Origin: Blautia luti | Lineage (GTDB): Bacteria; Bacillota; Clostridia; Lachnospirales; Lachnospiraceae | Assembly: GCF_013304735.1 (NCBI RefSeq) | Contig: NZ_JAAITI010000011.1 | Coordinates: forward strand, 1 to 64,000 | DNA: 64,000 nt | Reading direction: 5' to 3' | Shown: one piece after another, positions 1-7,776 of the stretch | Layout: the number at the start of each line of letters is the position of its first letter | Position numbering within the stretch: position 1 is the stretch's first letter | The notes under the pieces: model-generated | The model's database searches: none | The model's input: the letters and a program-made list of their open reading frames with translations, nothing else | What the model was told of the DNA's origin: nothing | Made by a program: the position numbers and the translations under genes

Positions 1-155
1 GGTGTGGAGCGGGGGAAAATCCGGAGATAACTTCAAAGGATTACCTATCGCTATCGGGTGCAAAATCCCAGGGAATTAAGCAGCTGATGAGCGGTGGTGG
101 TGTTATCCTGATCGGAACACAGCTGATCCCGCTTCTGAGTGGATTATTTGGTTAA
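1..155 (+). CDS. Maff2-family small membrane protein, C-terminal part (5' end outside window)
   Basis: The reading frame is open from the window edge to a TAA at 153-155. It ends in a glycine-rich hydrophobic tail, GIKQLMSGGGVILIGTQLIP followed by LLSGLFG, preceded by GAKSQ. This is the typical ending of the short Maff2 proteins that sit just upstream of trbL/virB6-like genes in Tn1549/CTn-type conjugative elements, where they are thought to be pilin-like membrane components. The next gene starts 19 bases downstream with its own AAAGGAG ribosome site, so the two are probably one operon. The family assignment rests on the tail and the context only. Confidence 0.7.
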   Translation, partial: CGAGENPEITSKDYLSLSGAKSQGIKQLMSGGGVILIGTQLIPLLSGLFG

Positions 156-174
156 GAGAAAGGAGTAGAGATCC

Positions 175-1047
175 ATGTTCAGTCAGATTTTTGATGCGAT
201 TGAGGAATGGATGAGGGAACTCTTAACCGGGATGATCACTTCCAATCTGGACACGATGTTTACTGATGTCAATCAAAAGACCGGTGAGATTGCTACCCAA
301 GTTGGACAGACCCCGCAAGGGTGGAACAGCAGCATATTCAGTATGATCCGGAATCTATCGGATTCTGTGATCATGCCGATCGCAGGTATTATTATCACAC
401 TCGTACTCTGCTACGAATTGATTTCTATGCTGACCGAGCGTAACAACATGCATGATATTGATACCTGGATGTTTTTCAAGTACTTCGTAAAAATGTGGAT
501 CGCTGTATATCTGGTGAGTAACACATTTACGATCACAATGGCGGTATTCGATGTGGGCCAGCACGTAGTTAATTCTGCAGCCGGTGTTATCAGAGGAAGT
601 ACCGCCATTGATATTTCTTCGGCATTGACGGATCTTTCCGCAACACTGGAAAGTATGGAAATCGGAGAACTTGTTGTATTAGCGCTGGAAACCCTTATTG
701 CCGGCTTCTGTATGAGAATCCTGTCTGTACTGATCACAGTGATCATGTATGGACGTATGATAGAGATTTACTTATATACCTCAGTTGCGCCGATTCCATT
801 CGCAACTATGAGTAACAGAGAATGGGGACAGATCGGCACGAATTATTTCAGAGGACTCTTTGCCCTGGCTTTCCAGGCATTTCTGATGATGGTATGCGTT
901 GCAATCTATGCAGTGCTTGTTGCAGGTATCCAGTATTCAGATAATCTGAGTTCTTCATTATTTGGCGTTATGGCTTATACGGTGATCTTATGTTACAGCC
1001 TCTTTAAGACAGCATCATTAAGTAAGTCGATATTTAACGCGCACTAA
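175..1047 (+). CDS. TrbL/VirB6-like conjugal transfer membrane protein
   Basis: A 290-residue polytopic membrane protein. Hydrophobic segments lie near residues 60-85, 105-125, 165-195, 220-250 and 260-280, the layout expected of a VirB6/TrbL-type inner-membrane channel subunit of Gram-positive type IV secretion. An amphipathic N-terminus (about residues 1-55) precedes the first segment. An AAGGAG site lies 10 bases before the ATG. It sits between the Maff2-like protein and PrgI, which is the standard order in Tn1549/CTn elements. Known for the family: it forms part of the conjugation pore. Nothing looks truncated. Confidence 0.85.
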   Translation: MFSQIFDAIEEWMRELLTGMITSNLDTMFTDVNQKTGEIATQVGQTPQGWNSSIFSMIRNLSDSVIMPIAGIIITLVLCYELISMLTERNNMHDIDTWMFFKYFVKMWIAVYLVSNTFTITMAVFDVGQHVVNSAAGVIRGSTAIDISSALTDLSATLESMEIGELVVLALETLIAGFCMRILSVLITVIMYGRMIEIYLYTSVAPIPFATMSNREWGQIGTNYFRGLFALAFQAFLMMVCVAIYAVLVAGIQYSDNLSSSLFGVMAYTVILCYSLFKTASLSKSIFNAH

Positions 1048-1069
1048 TTTACAGGAAGGAGTGAAAATC

Positions 1070-1459
1070 ATGGCATATGTCAGCGTACCGAAAGACTTAA
1101 CGAAGGTAAAAAATAAAGTAGCATTTAACCTGACCAAAAGACAGCTGATCTGTATTGGGATTGGTGCTGCAATGGGAATTCCAAGCTATTTCCTCTTGCG
1201 TAATGTGATGGGAAACAGTAATGCGGCAACGGTCATGGTGCTTTTGATGTTACCGGCATTTTTATTTGCCATGTACGAAAAAGACGGGATGCACCTAGAA
1301 GATGTTCTGATGCATATGATCCGGGTGAAGTTTCTTCGTCCACCCGTCAGAAAATATGAAACTGAAAACTATTATGAAACAGATCCGGAACAGATCAGAC
1401 AGTCTCCGGATGCAGAAAAACCGAAAGGAGGAAAAACGGTTGCGAAAAAAGAAAAATAA
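1070..1459 (+). CDS. PrgI-family conjugal transfer protein
   Basis: A small membrane protein of 129 residues beginning MAYVSVPKDLTKVKNKVAF. Two adjacent transmembrane helices (about residues 25-45 and 50-70) are followed by a charged cytosolic tail, as in the PrgI family of Gram-positive conjugation systems. The ATG at 1070 is preferred over an in-frame GTG at 1061, because an AGGAAGGAG site at about 1053-1061 is correctly spaced only for the ATG. The 3' end overlaps the virB4 start by 20 bases, so translation is probably coupled. PrgI proteins are inner-membrane partners of the VirB4 ATPase. Confidence 0.88.
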   Translation: MAYVSVPKDLTKVKNKVAFNLTKRQLICIGIGAAMGIPSYFLLRNVMGNSNAATVMVLLMLPAFLFAMYEKDGMHLEDVLMHMIRVKFLRPPVRKYETENYYETDPEQIRQSPDAEKPKGGKTVAKKEK

Positions 1460-3881
1460 GAAAACTGTCGCAGATACCGGATGCAAAAAAGTAGACAGAA
1501 AAGAGAAAAAGAAAAAGGAAAGGCAGGAAGAAAAACACAGGCAGAAAAAACTGTCCGTCCAGCAGTCGATCGCTTATAAGGAAATGGGAAAAGATGGGAT
1601 CTGCAGGGTACAGGGAAAAACGTATTCTAAGTGTATTCGCTTCTATGATATCAACTACCAGCTGGCTCAGAACGAAGATAAAAATGCGATCTTTGAAAAC
1701 TGGTGTGATTTTCTCAATTACTTTGATGCCAGTATCCATTTTCAGCTGAGCTTTATCAATCATAAAAGCAGCATGAAAGAATTTGAACAGGTCATCCGGA
1801 TCCGTCCTCAGGATGATGCTTTTGACGATGTTCGTATGGAATATGCCAAGATGTTGAAACAGCAGCTGGCGAAAGGAAATAATGGACTGGTGAAATCAAA
1901 ATATATCACCTTTTCCATCGAAGCAGACAATATCCGGGAAGCAAAGCCAAAGCTGGAACGTATTGAATCAGATATCCTGAACAACTTCAAGATCCTTGGA
2001 GTTCCAGCCTATCCATTGAATGGAGTGGAAAGATTGCAGATTTTGTATGAGACTTTCAATCCGGATGTGATGACAGATTTCCAGTTTGACTATGGATCCA
2101 TGATCCGGACAGGACTCAATACAAAGGATTATGTGGCACCGACCAGTTTTGTGTTCCGGGACAGAAATACATTCCAGATGGGAAATACCATCGGGGCTGT
2201 CTCCTATCTGCAGATCCTGGCGCCGGAGCTTACGGATAAGATGCTGGCAGAATTTCTGGATATTGATAAGAACCTGATCGTCAACCTGCATGTGCAGTCG
2301 GTGGATCAGATGAAAGCAATCAAGCTTGTAAAAAGCAAGGTCACAGATATCAACAGAATGAAAATTGAAGAGCAGAAAAAGGCGGTAAGATCTGGATACG
2401 ACATGGATATCATCCCATCGGATCTGAATACGTATGGCGGAGAAGCCAAACGTCTTTTGGAAGATCTGCAGTCACGAAATGAGCGTATGTTCCTTGTAAC
2501 AGCGCTCTTTTTAAATACTGCAAAGACAAAACAGGCACTGGATAATGCCATCTTCCAGACGGCCGGTATTGCACAGAAATATAACTGTGTGCTGAAACGT
2601 CTGGATTATCAGCAGGAAGAAGGATTGATGAGCAGTGTTCCGTTGGGAGTAAATCATATCCCAATCAGGCGGGCTCTTACGACTACCAGTACAGCAATCT
2701 TTGTTCCGTTTACGACACAGGAGCTTTTTATGACAGGAGAATCCTTATATTACGGATTGAATGCACTCAGTAACAACATGATCATGGTGGATCGTAAAAA
2801 GCTCAAAAACCCGAATGGACTGATCCTTGGTACGCCTGGATCTGGTAAATCCTTTGCAGCAAAAAGAGAAATCACCAACGCTTTCTTTGTTACGAAGGAT
2901 GACATTATCATCGGAGATCCGGAGGGTGAGTATTACCCACTGGTCCATGCACTTGGCGGACAGGTCGTACACATTTCACCAACCAGTAAGGATTATATCA
3001 ATCCGATGGATATCAATATGGATTATTCCGATGATGACAATCCACTTGGTGTAAAATCCGATTTCGTCCTGTCCTTATGTGAGCTGATCATGGGAAGCAG
3101 GGATGGCATTGAAGCGGAAGAAAAATCCGTGATCGATCGTTGTCTTCCACTGGTGTATCAGAAGTACTTTGCAGATCCAAAACCGGAAAATATGCCGGTC
3201 CTCGGTGATCTGTATGACTGCCTTAGAAAACAGAAAGAACCACAGGCCCAGAGGATTGCAACAGCACTGGAAATCTATGTAAATGGATCACTGAAAGTGT
3301 TCAATCATAGAACCAACGTGGAACTGAATAACCGTATTGTCTGCTTTGACATTAAGGAACTTGGAAAGCAGCTGAAGAAAATCGGAATGCTCATCGTCCA
3401 GGATCAGGTATGGAACAGAGTTACGATCAACCGTGGCATCAAATCTACCAGGTACTATATCGATGAATTCCACCTTCTGCTCAAAGAAGAACAGACAGCA
3501 GCTTATTCTGTAGAAATCTGGAAGAGATTCAGAAAATGGGGTGGTATTCCAAGTGGTATCACCCAGAATATCAAAGATCTTCTTGCCAGCAGGGAAATTG
3601 AAAATATCTTTGAGAACAGTGATTTTATCCTGATGCTGAACCAGGCGGCAGGTGACAGACAGATCCTCGCAAAACAGCTGAATATTTCCCCATATCAGTT
3701 GTCCTATGTGACGAATTCCGGGGAAGGAGAAGGACTTCTTTTCTATGGAACAACAATTATTCCATTTAAGGACAAGTTCGATAAAAACTTGAAGCTGTAC
3801 AGTTTGATGACTACAAAACCGGAAGAAGTTGAAAAACGAGAGAAAGAAATGGAGGCGGAAAAGCATGAAGGAAATCGATAA
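1440..3881 (+). CDS. virB4: VirB4-like conjugation ATPase
   Basis: An 813-residue P-loop ATPase that energises the conjugation machine. The Walker A motif GTPGSGKSFAAK (G464-K470) and a Walker B stretch ending YYIDEF (D675/E676) are clear, and the N-terminal half is the usual TraE/CagE-type domain. The start is set by a TTG at 1440, eight bases after an AAAGGAGG site at 1424-1431, inside the end of prgI. An ATG further upstream at 1356 has no such site. The first 45 residues are unusually rich in Lys and Glu and probably form a charged N-terminal extension. Next to prgI and trbL-like genes the function is secure. Confidence 0.92.
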   Translation: MRKKKNKKTVADTGCKKVDRKEKKKKERQEEKHRQKKLSVQQSIAYKEMGKDGICRVQGKTYSKCIRFYDINYQLAQNEDKNAIFENWCDFLNYFDASIHFQLSFINHKSSMKEFEQVIRIRPQDDAFDDVRMEYAKMLKQQLAKGNNGLVKSKYITFSIEADNIREAKPKLERIESDILNNFKILGVPAYPLNGVERLQILYETFNPDVMTDFQFDYGSMIRTGLNTKDYVAPTSFVFRDRNTFQMGNTIGAVSYLQILAPELTDKMLAEFLDIDKNLIVNLHVQSVDQMKAIKLVKSKVTDINRMKIEEQKKAVRSGYDMDIIPSDLNTYGGEAKRLLEDLQSRNERMFLVTALFLNTAKTKQALDNAIFQTAGIAQKYNCVLKRLDYQQEEGLMSSVPLGVNHIPIRRALTTTSTAIFVPFTTQELFMTGESLYYGLNALSNNMIMVDRKKLKNPNGLILGTPGSGKSFAAKREITNAFFVTKDDIIIGDPEGEYYPLVHALGGQVVHISPTSKDYINPMDINMDYSDDDNPLGVKSDFVLSLCELIMGSRDGIEAEEKSVIDRCLPLVYQKYFADPKPENMPVLGDLYDCLRKQKEPQAQRIATALEIYVNGSLKVFNHRTNVELNNRIVCFDIKELGKQLKKIGMLIVQDQVWNRVTINRGIKSTRYYIDEFHLLLKEEQTAAYSVEIWKRFRKWGGIPSGITQNIKDLLASREIENIFENSDFILMLNQAAGDRQILAKQLNISPYQLSYVTNSGEGEGLLFYGTTIIPFKDKFDKNLKLYSLMTTKPEEVEKREKEMEAEKHEGNR

Positions 3882-4323
3882 GATCCGAATCAGGCAGTGG
3901 AACCAGGATAATCCTTACATTCAGATGAAAAATCTGGAAAATGCGCAGCCCGGATACCGTGTTCATACAGTTAATGACGATCATCATCTGTATGAGCTTC
4001 CGCTGGAAACACAGAATATTATCCTTGACTGGGTATTCTGGAATTTCTATCCGGCACAAAAGATCTACCCACATCTTACCAGTGATGATCTGAAAGAAGT
4101 TTTGTATAAACGAACCCAGATCCATCTGTACAATAACCAGTTCAAGGAAGCCATGCTGATCAATAGATTCTGGCCAAGAGATCCGAGTGAGCTGAACTGG
4201 GTATTTCATATTCAGGCAAGCTCTCCGGCAATCAGGACACAGGCAGATGGTTATCCTGGTATCCCGATTATAGGACGCCAGGAACTGAATGAGTACAGAA
4301 AGAAAAGTTGTGCCAGGAGGTGA
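3865..4323 (+). CDS. conserved hypothetical protein of the ICE transfer operon
   Basis: A 152-residue soluble protein starting MKEIDKIRIRQWNQDNPYIQ. It has no signal peptide or membrane segment, and is rich in aromatic residues and proline around LDWVFWNFYPAQKIYPHL. The ATG at 3865 follows a GGAGG site at 3851-3855 and overlaps the end of virB4 by 17 bases. A protein of this size commonly lies between virB4 and the cell-wall hydrolase gene in Tn1549-like elements, but I do not know a function for it. Context suggests an accessory part of the transfer apparatus. Confidence 0.7.
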   Translation: MKEIDKIRIRQWNQDNPYIQMKNLENAQPGYRVHTVNDDHHLYELPLETQNIILDWVFWNFYPAQKIYPHLTSDDLKEVLYKRTQIHLYNNQFKEAMLINRFWPRDPSELNWVFHIQASSPAIRTQADGYPGIPIIGRQELNEYRKKSCARR

Positions 4324-4332
4324 TGACCTATA
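4315..4332 (+). promoter_or_regulatory. strong ribosome binding site aligned with an ATA codon
   Basis: AGGAGG at 4315-4320 is followed by nine bases and then an in-frame ATA at 4330. TGA codons at 4321 and 4324 close the frame upstream. The first ATG of the hydrolase gene is at 4375, about 55 bases from this site and with only a weak A/G stretch before it. The site therefore implies initiation at ATA or at another non-ATG codon. Confidence 0.55.
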
Positions 4333-6654
4333 GCTGGAAAAGAATTTAAAGGCAAAGATAAAAAGGTCGCAAAGATGACCAGGGATGGTCTGACAGAAGA
4401 AAATCTTCGTGATGGTAGTGTAAAAGATATCAGTCACAGGAGTCGAGGACGACCGGAAAATAAGGAAGAATTTGTTCCGGAACGGGAACGAAAAAAGGCT
4501 GAGAATGAAGATTCAAAATCGGGAAAAGGGAAACGACTGCAGATGGAAAAGATCCGGAAATCATCTGCCCGGCAGGAGATATTCGAAGATTCAGTAGAAA
4601 ACGGAACAGAAGATGTAACGGATAATAAAACAAAAGATACATCGCATGATAAGTTGTCTGCCTACCAGAAGAAACTGCATCGTCATGAAAAAATCCCGGA
4701 TGATGATAACAATCTGAACAGTCAAAAGAAATCCATTCGGAAGAAGCAGCTGCAAAAACAGATGACCAAAGAACAGGCAAAAGCCGGAAGATTATCCTTT
4801 GATGATGAAGGAAATCAGATGGTGAAAGGTGCTGGCATGAAACCGGGAGGGACAGCCGGGAAGTACATTGCCACACAAGCTGTTATATCTGGCATGAAAG
4901 CAGTCACTTCCGAAGAGGAAGAAACAGATGAAAATGCAGGTGTGGAAAGTGCCAGACTTGCAGAGCGTGAAACAGAAGCTGCGTTACGTGGCCTACGTCA
5001 TGCTCAGATCCGGAGCAAACGAACGGATGTGAAAACCCATCGCAAAGGTTATCGTGAGGCTACTGTAGAAAAGAAACTGAAATTTGGTTCTGCAGAAAGT
5101 ATGGAAGGAGTCAAACATGCAGAATCGGTAAAGAACGCTGAGCAAAAGAGACATTTCTATAACCGCCTCTTTCAGAAAAAACGATATAAGGATGCATACC
5201 GGGCAGCCAGAGCCGGAAAATCCGCTGGCAGTCTAGGTGGAGCGACAACCATTGCCGGTGTCGAGAACATGACGGTAAAAGCAAAGATTGCCTTGAAAGA
5301 GATCATAAAGCGTAATCGTGCCATGTTCGCAGGCATCGGTATTTTTGCGCTTCTTTTTCTTGTCATAGCAGTATCTCTGGGGAGCTGCAGTGCTTCTATC
5401 GAGGGTGCTGGATCTGTAATCGGTATTACAACGTATCCAAGTTCAGACGAGGATATTTATGCTGCCGAAAACAGATATGCTGCTTTGGAAAGTGCCTTGA
5501 ATCAGCAGATCAATGAGATGGAACGAAGACATCCAAATTATGACGAGTATCAGTACAACATTGCTGAGATTGGTCATAATCCATACCATCTTATCTCGTA
5601 TCTTACCGCAAAATACGGGGACTGGACGTACTCAGATGTTGAAAACGAGCTGCAATCTCTTTTTGAAGCACAATATCATCTGAATACAGAAGGTCGAACA
5701 GAAACGGTGACAGAAACCAGAAATGTTCGAGTCGGAGAATCATTAGGACAGGTAGTGACCAGCGGATATTGTAACTGTCGAATCTGTTGTGGTGTATGGT
5801 CCGGAGGTCCAACTGCCAGTGGGGCATATCCAACTGCAAACCATACCATTGCTGTAGATGCTTCCAATCCATTTGTGCCGATTGGCACTAAGGTAGTAAT
5901 GAATGGTGTGGAATACACAGTTGAGGATACCGGAGCCTTTGCACGATATGGTGTGCAGTTTGACGTTTACTATGATAACCATGCTGCCGCTTCTGCTCAT
6001 GGACATCAGACCTGGGAAGCCTATATCGCAGATGACAATGGCAGTCAGGAAGTAACGGTTACCAGTACAAGCACTAAGAAGATTCTATATGTGACACTGA
6101 CAAATGGAAGCTTTGACGCTGTGGCAAGAGCCAATCTGAATGCGGAGCAGCTGATCATCTATAATGCATTAAATACGACCTATGGAAACAGAAATTATCT
6201 GTGGGATGTAAACAATGTGACCAGTGGATCAGGCGGTAATGGAATGAGTTATGAGATTCCACCGGAAGCACTGCAGGATGAAGAATTTGCCCGGATGATT
6301 CGGGAAGCAGAAAAATATCTGGGAGTACCTTATGTATGGGGTGGCTACTCTTCGTCCGGATTTGATTGCTCAGGTTTCGTATCCTATGTCATTAACCACT
6401 GTGGTAATGGCTGGAACTATGGACGATTGACCGCGGATGGATTAAGAGGCGTATGTACTTATGTATCACCGGGAGAAGCAAAACCAGGAGATTTGATCTT
6501 CTTCCAGGGAACATATAACACATCCGGTGCAAGCCATGTGGGTATCTATGTCGGCAACAATATGATGATCCATTGCGGGGATCCGATCCATTACTCAAAT
6601 ATCAGCACATCCTACTGGCAGCAACATTTCATGTGCTTTGGAAGACTGCCATAA
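4330..6654 (+). CDS. CD1108-type mobile-element cell-wall hydrolase (3D domain + NlpC/P60)
   Basis: A bitopic protein of about 774 residues that probably opens peptidoglycan for the conjugation pore. A long, basic, low-complexity cytosolic region (residues 1-325) is followed by one membrane helix (about 332-353), an extracellular stretch, a 3D/RlpA-like beta-barrel domain with CNCRICCG and VDTGAF-like features (VEDTGAF), and a C-terminal NlpC/P60 peptidase. The peptidase has Cys680 in FDCSGF and His736 in SHVGIYVG (numbered from the ATA at 4330). The only start matching the strong ribosome site is ATA at 4330; ATG 4375 is the conservative alternative. It is the usual gene after virB4 in Tn1549-like ICEs. 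Confidence 0.85.
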   Translation: MAGKEFKGKDKKVAKMTRDGLTEENLRDGSVKDISHRSRGRPENKEEFVPERERKKAENEDSKSGKGKRLQMEKIRKSSARQEIFEDSVENGTEDVTDNKTKDTSHDKLSAYQKKLHRHEKIPDDDNNLNSQKKSIRKKQLQKQMTKEQAKAGRLSFDDEGNQMVKGAGMKPGGTAGKYIATQAVISGMKAVTSEEEETDENAGVESARLAERETEAALRGLRHAQIRSKRTDVKTHRKGYREATVEKKLKFGSAESMEGVKHAESVKNAEQKRHFYNRLFQKKRYKDAYRAARAGKSAGSLGGATTIAGVENMTVKAKIALKEIIKRNRAMFAGIGIFALLFLVIAVSLGSCSASIEGAGSVIGITTYPSSDEDIYAAENRYAALESALNQQINEMERRHPNYDEYQYNIAEIGHNPYHLISYLTAKYGDWTYSDVENELQSLFEAQYHLNTEGRTETVTETRNVRVGESLGQVVTSGYCNCRICCGVWSGGPTASGAYPTANHTIAVDASNPFVPIGTKVVMNGVEYTVEDTGAFARYGVQFDVYYDNHAAASAHGHQTWEAYIADDNGSQEVTVTSTSTKKILYVTLTNGSFDAVARANLNAEQLIIYNALNTTYGNRNYLWDVNNVTSGSGGNGMSYEIPPEALQDEEFARMIREAEKYLGVPYVWGGYSSSGFDCSGFVSYVINHCGNGWNYGRLTADGLRGVCTYVSPGEAKPGDLIFFQGTYNTSGASHVGIYVGNNMMIHCGDPIHYSNISTSYWQQHFMCFGRLP

Positions 6655-6680
6655 AGGGGTGAACGAAGGGAGGTGAAAGT

Positions 6681-6989
6681 TTGAATAAAAAGATTAAAAA
6701 ATATCTGGATGAGATTGCCAAGACAGAGAAAAAGATCGCGGATCTGCAGCAATATCTTAGGGGTGTCCAGACTGCATTAAAGCAGGAAGAGGACAATGAG
6801 ATGATCAGGTGCATCCGTGGTATGAAGATGGATAATGATCAGTTATATGATCTTTTGGATGGTATCCAGAGTGGAAAAGTTAAATTTCAGGTAAGCAGGG
6901 AGTCTGACGATGAAGGTTCAGGCTCCTTTGTATTCACAGAAGAAAATAAGGAGGAATATCAGAATGGTGAAATGGAAGAAAATGAATAA
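6681..6989 (+). CDS. DUF4315 family protein
   Basis: A 102-residue, mostly helical and charged protein. Residues 1-45 form a coiled-coil-like segment (KKIKKYLDEIAKTEKKIADL). It starts at a TTG (6681), seven bases after GGGAGG at 6668-6673; no better ATG exists. DUF4315 proteins lie between the CD1108-type hydrolase and DUF4366 in Tn1549/CTn elements, exactly as here. The function is unknown. Its 3' end overlaps the next gene by 26 bases, indicating coupling. Confidence 0.82.
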   Translation: MNKKIKKYLDEIAKTEKKIADLQQYLRGVQTALKQEEDNEMIRCIRGMKMDNDQLYDLLDGIQSGKVKFQVSRESDDEGSGSFVFTEENKEEYQNGEMEENE

Positions 6990-7704
6990 GAAAATGACAG
7001 GACTGCTGTTGGGAGTCATGATGCTTTTTACAGCATCAACCACAGCATTTGCCTATGTGGATGAATCGGCAGAGGCATCCAAAGTAGAGACAACTCAGAC
7101 GGAACAGTCAACAGACAAAGAAGAGAAAAAGGACGAGGCGACAAACACAAACGAGGTGCTGCCGGAAGATGGAACAGACAAGGGAACTGCATTTACGACA
7201 CCTGGCAATGGTGAAGTCAAGGATGACATTACCGATGATTCCACAAAGGAATTTCTTACGGTTACAACGAAGAATAACAATACTTTCTATATCGTGATCG
7301 ACCGCAGTGCCACATCACAGAATGTCTATATGTTATCCCAGATTGATGAGAATGATCTGTCCGAATTTCTGGATAAAGACAGCACTGCTACTGTCGTAAC
7401 ACCACAGCCAGATAAATCAAAGGTAGTGCTGGATGAAACAAATAATGAGGATGTAGACAAGGAAGCTACTGTTGATCCTGAGAAAACTTCATCTGCAAAA
7501 TCTAATATGGGCGTAATGGCAACTATCCTTATCCTGGCTCTTGGCGGTGTGGCAGCATACTACTACTTCAAGATCTATAAGCCAAAGAAGGAAGAAGAAG
7601 AGGATGATCAGCCGGAAGGCTTAGAAACAGGGGACTTAGAGACTGTAGAAGATGATGAAGAACTGGATGACGAGCCAGAAGATTTTGAGGATTCAGAAAA
7701 ATAA
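6964..7704 (+). CDS. DUF4366 family membrane-anchored protein
   Basis: About 246 residues from the ATG at 6964, which follows AAGGAGG (6948-6954) by nine bases. A signal peptide (MTGLLLGVMMLFTASTTAFA) is followed by an acidic Thr/Glu-rich linker, a compact domain around TKNNNTFYIVIDR and LSQIDENDLSEFL, then a membrane helix near the C-terminus (MGVMATILILALGGVAAYYY) and a highly acidic cytosolic tail. This matches the DUF4366 family of conjugative elements. Its biochemical role is unknown; topology suggests a surface-exposed partner of the transfer channel. Confidence 0.85.
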   Translation: MVKWKKMNKKMTGLLLGVMMLFTASTTAFAYVDESAEASKVETTQTEQSTDKEEKKDEATNTNEVLPEDGTDKGTAFTTPGNGEVKDDITDDSTKEFLTVTTKNNNTFYIVIDRSATSQNVYMLSQIDENDLSEFLDKDSTATVVTPQPDKSKVVLDETNNEDVDKEATVDPEKTSSAKSNMGVMATILILALGGVAAYYYFKIYKPKKEEEEDDQPEGLETGDLETVEDDEELDDEPEDFEDSEK

Positions 7705-7720
7705 ATAAAATTTTTTTAAC

Positions 7721-7751
7721 GGAGAGCCTGTAAAATGCAGTCTCTCCTTTT
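7721..7751 (+). terminator. hairpin with T-run between DUF4366 and topB
   Basis: GGAGAG at 7721-7726 pairs with CTCTCC at 7742-7747, extended by CTG/CAG inside, and is followed by TTTTG. It could end or attenuate the transfer operon before topB. Confidence 0.55.
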
Positions 7752-7776
7752 GTATATGTGAAGGAGGTAATACATC

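Noticed and set aside
1356-1439. Upstream in-frame ATG extension of virB4
   Set aside because: It overlaps prgI deeply and has no ribosome site; TTG 1440 is preceded by AAAGGAGG at eight bases.
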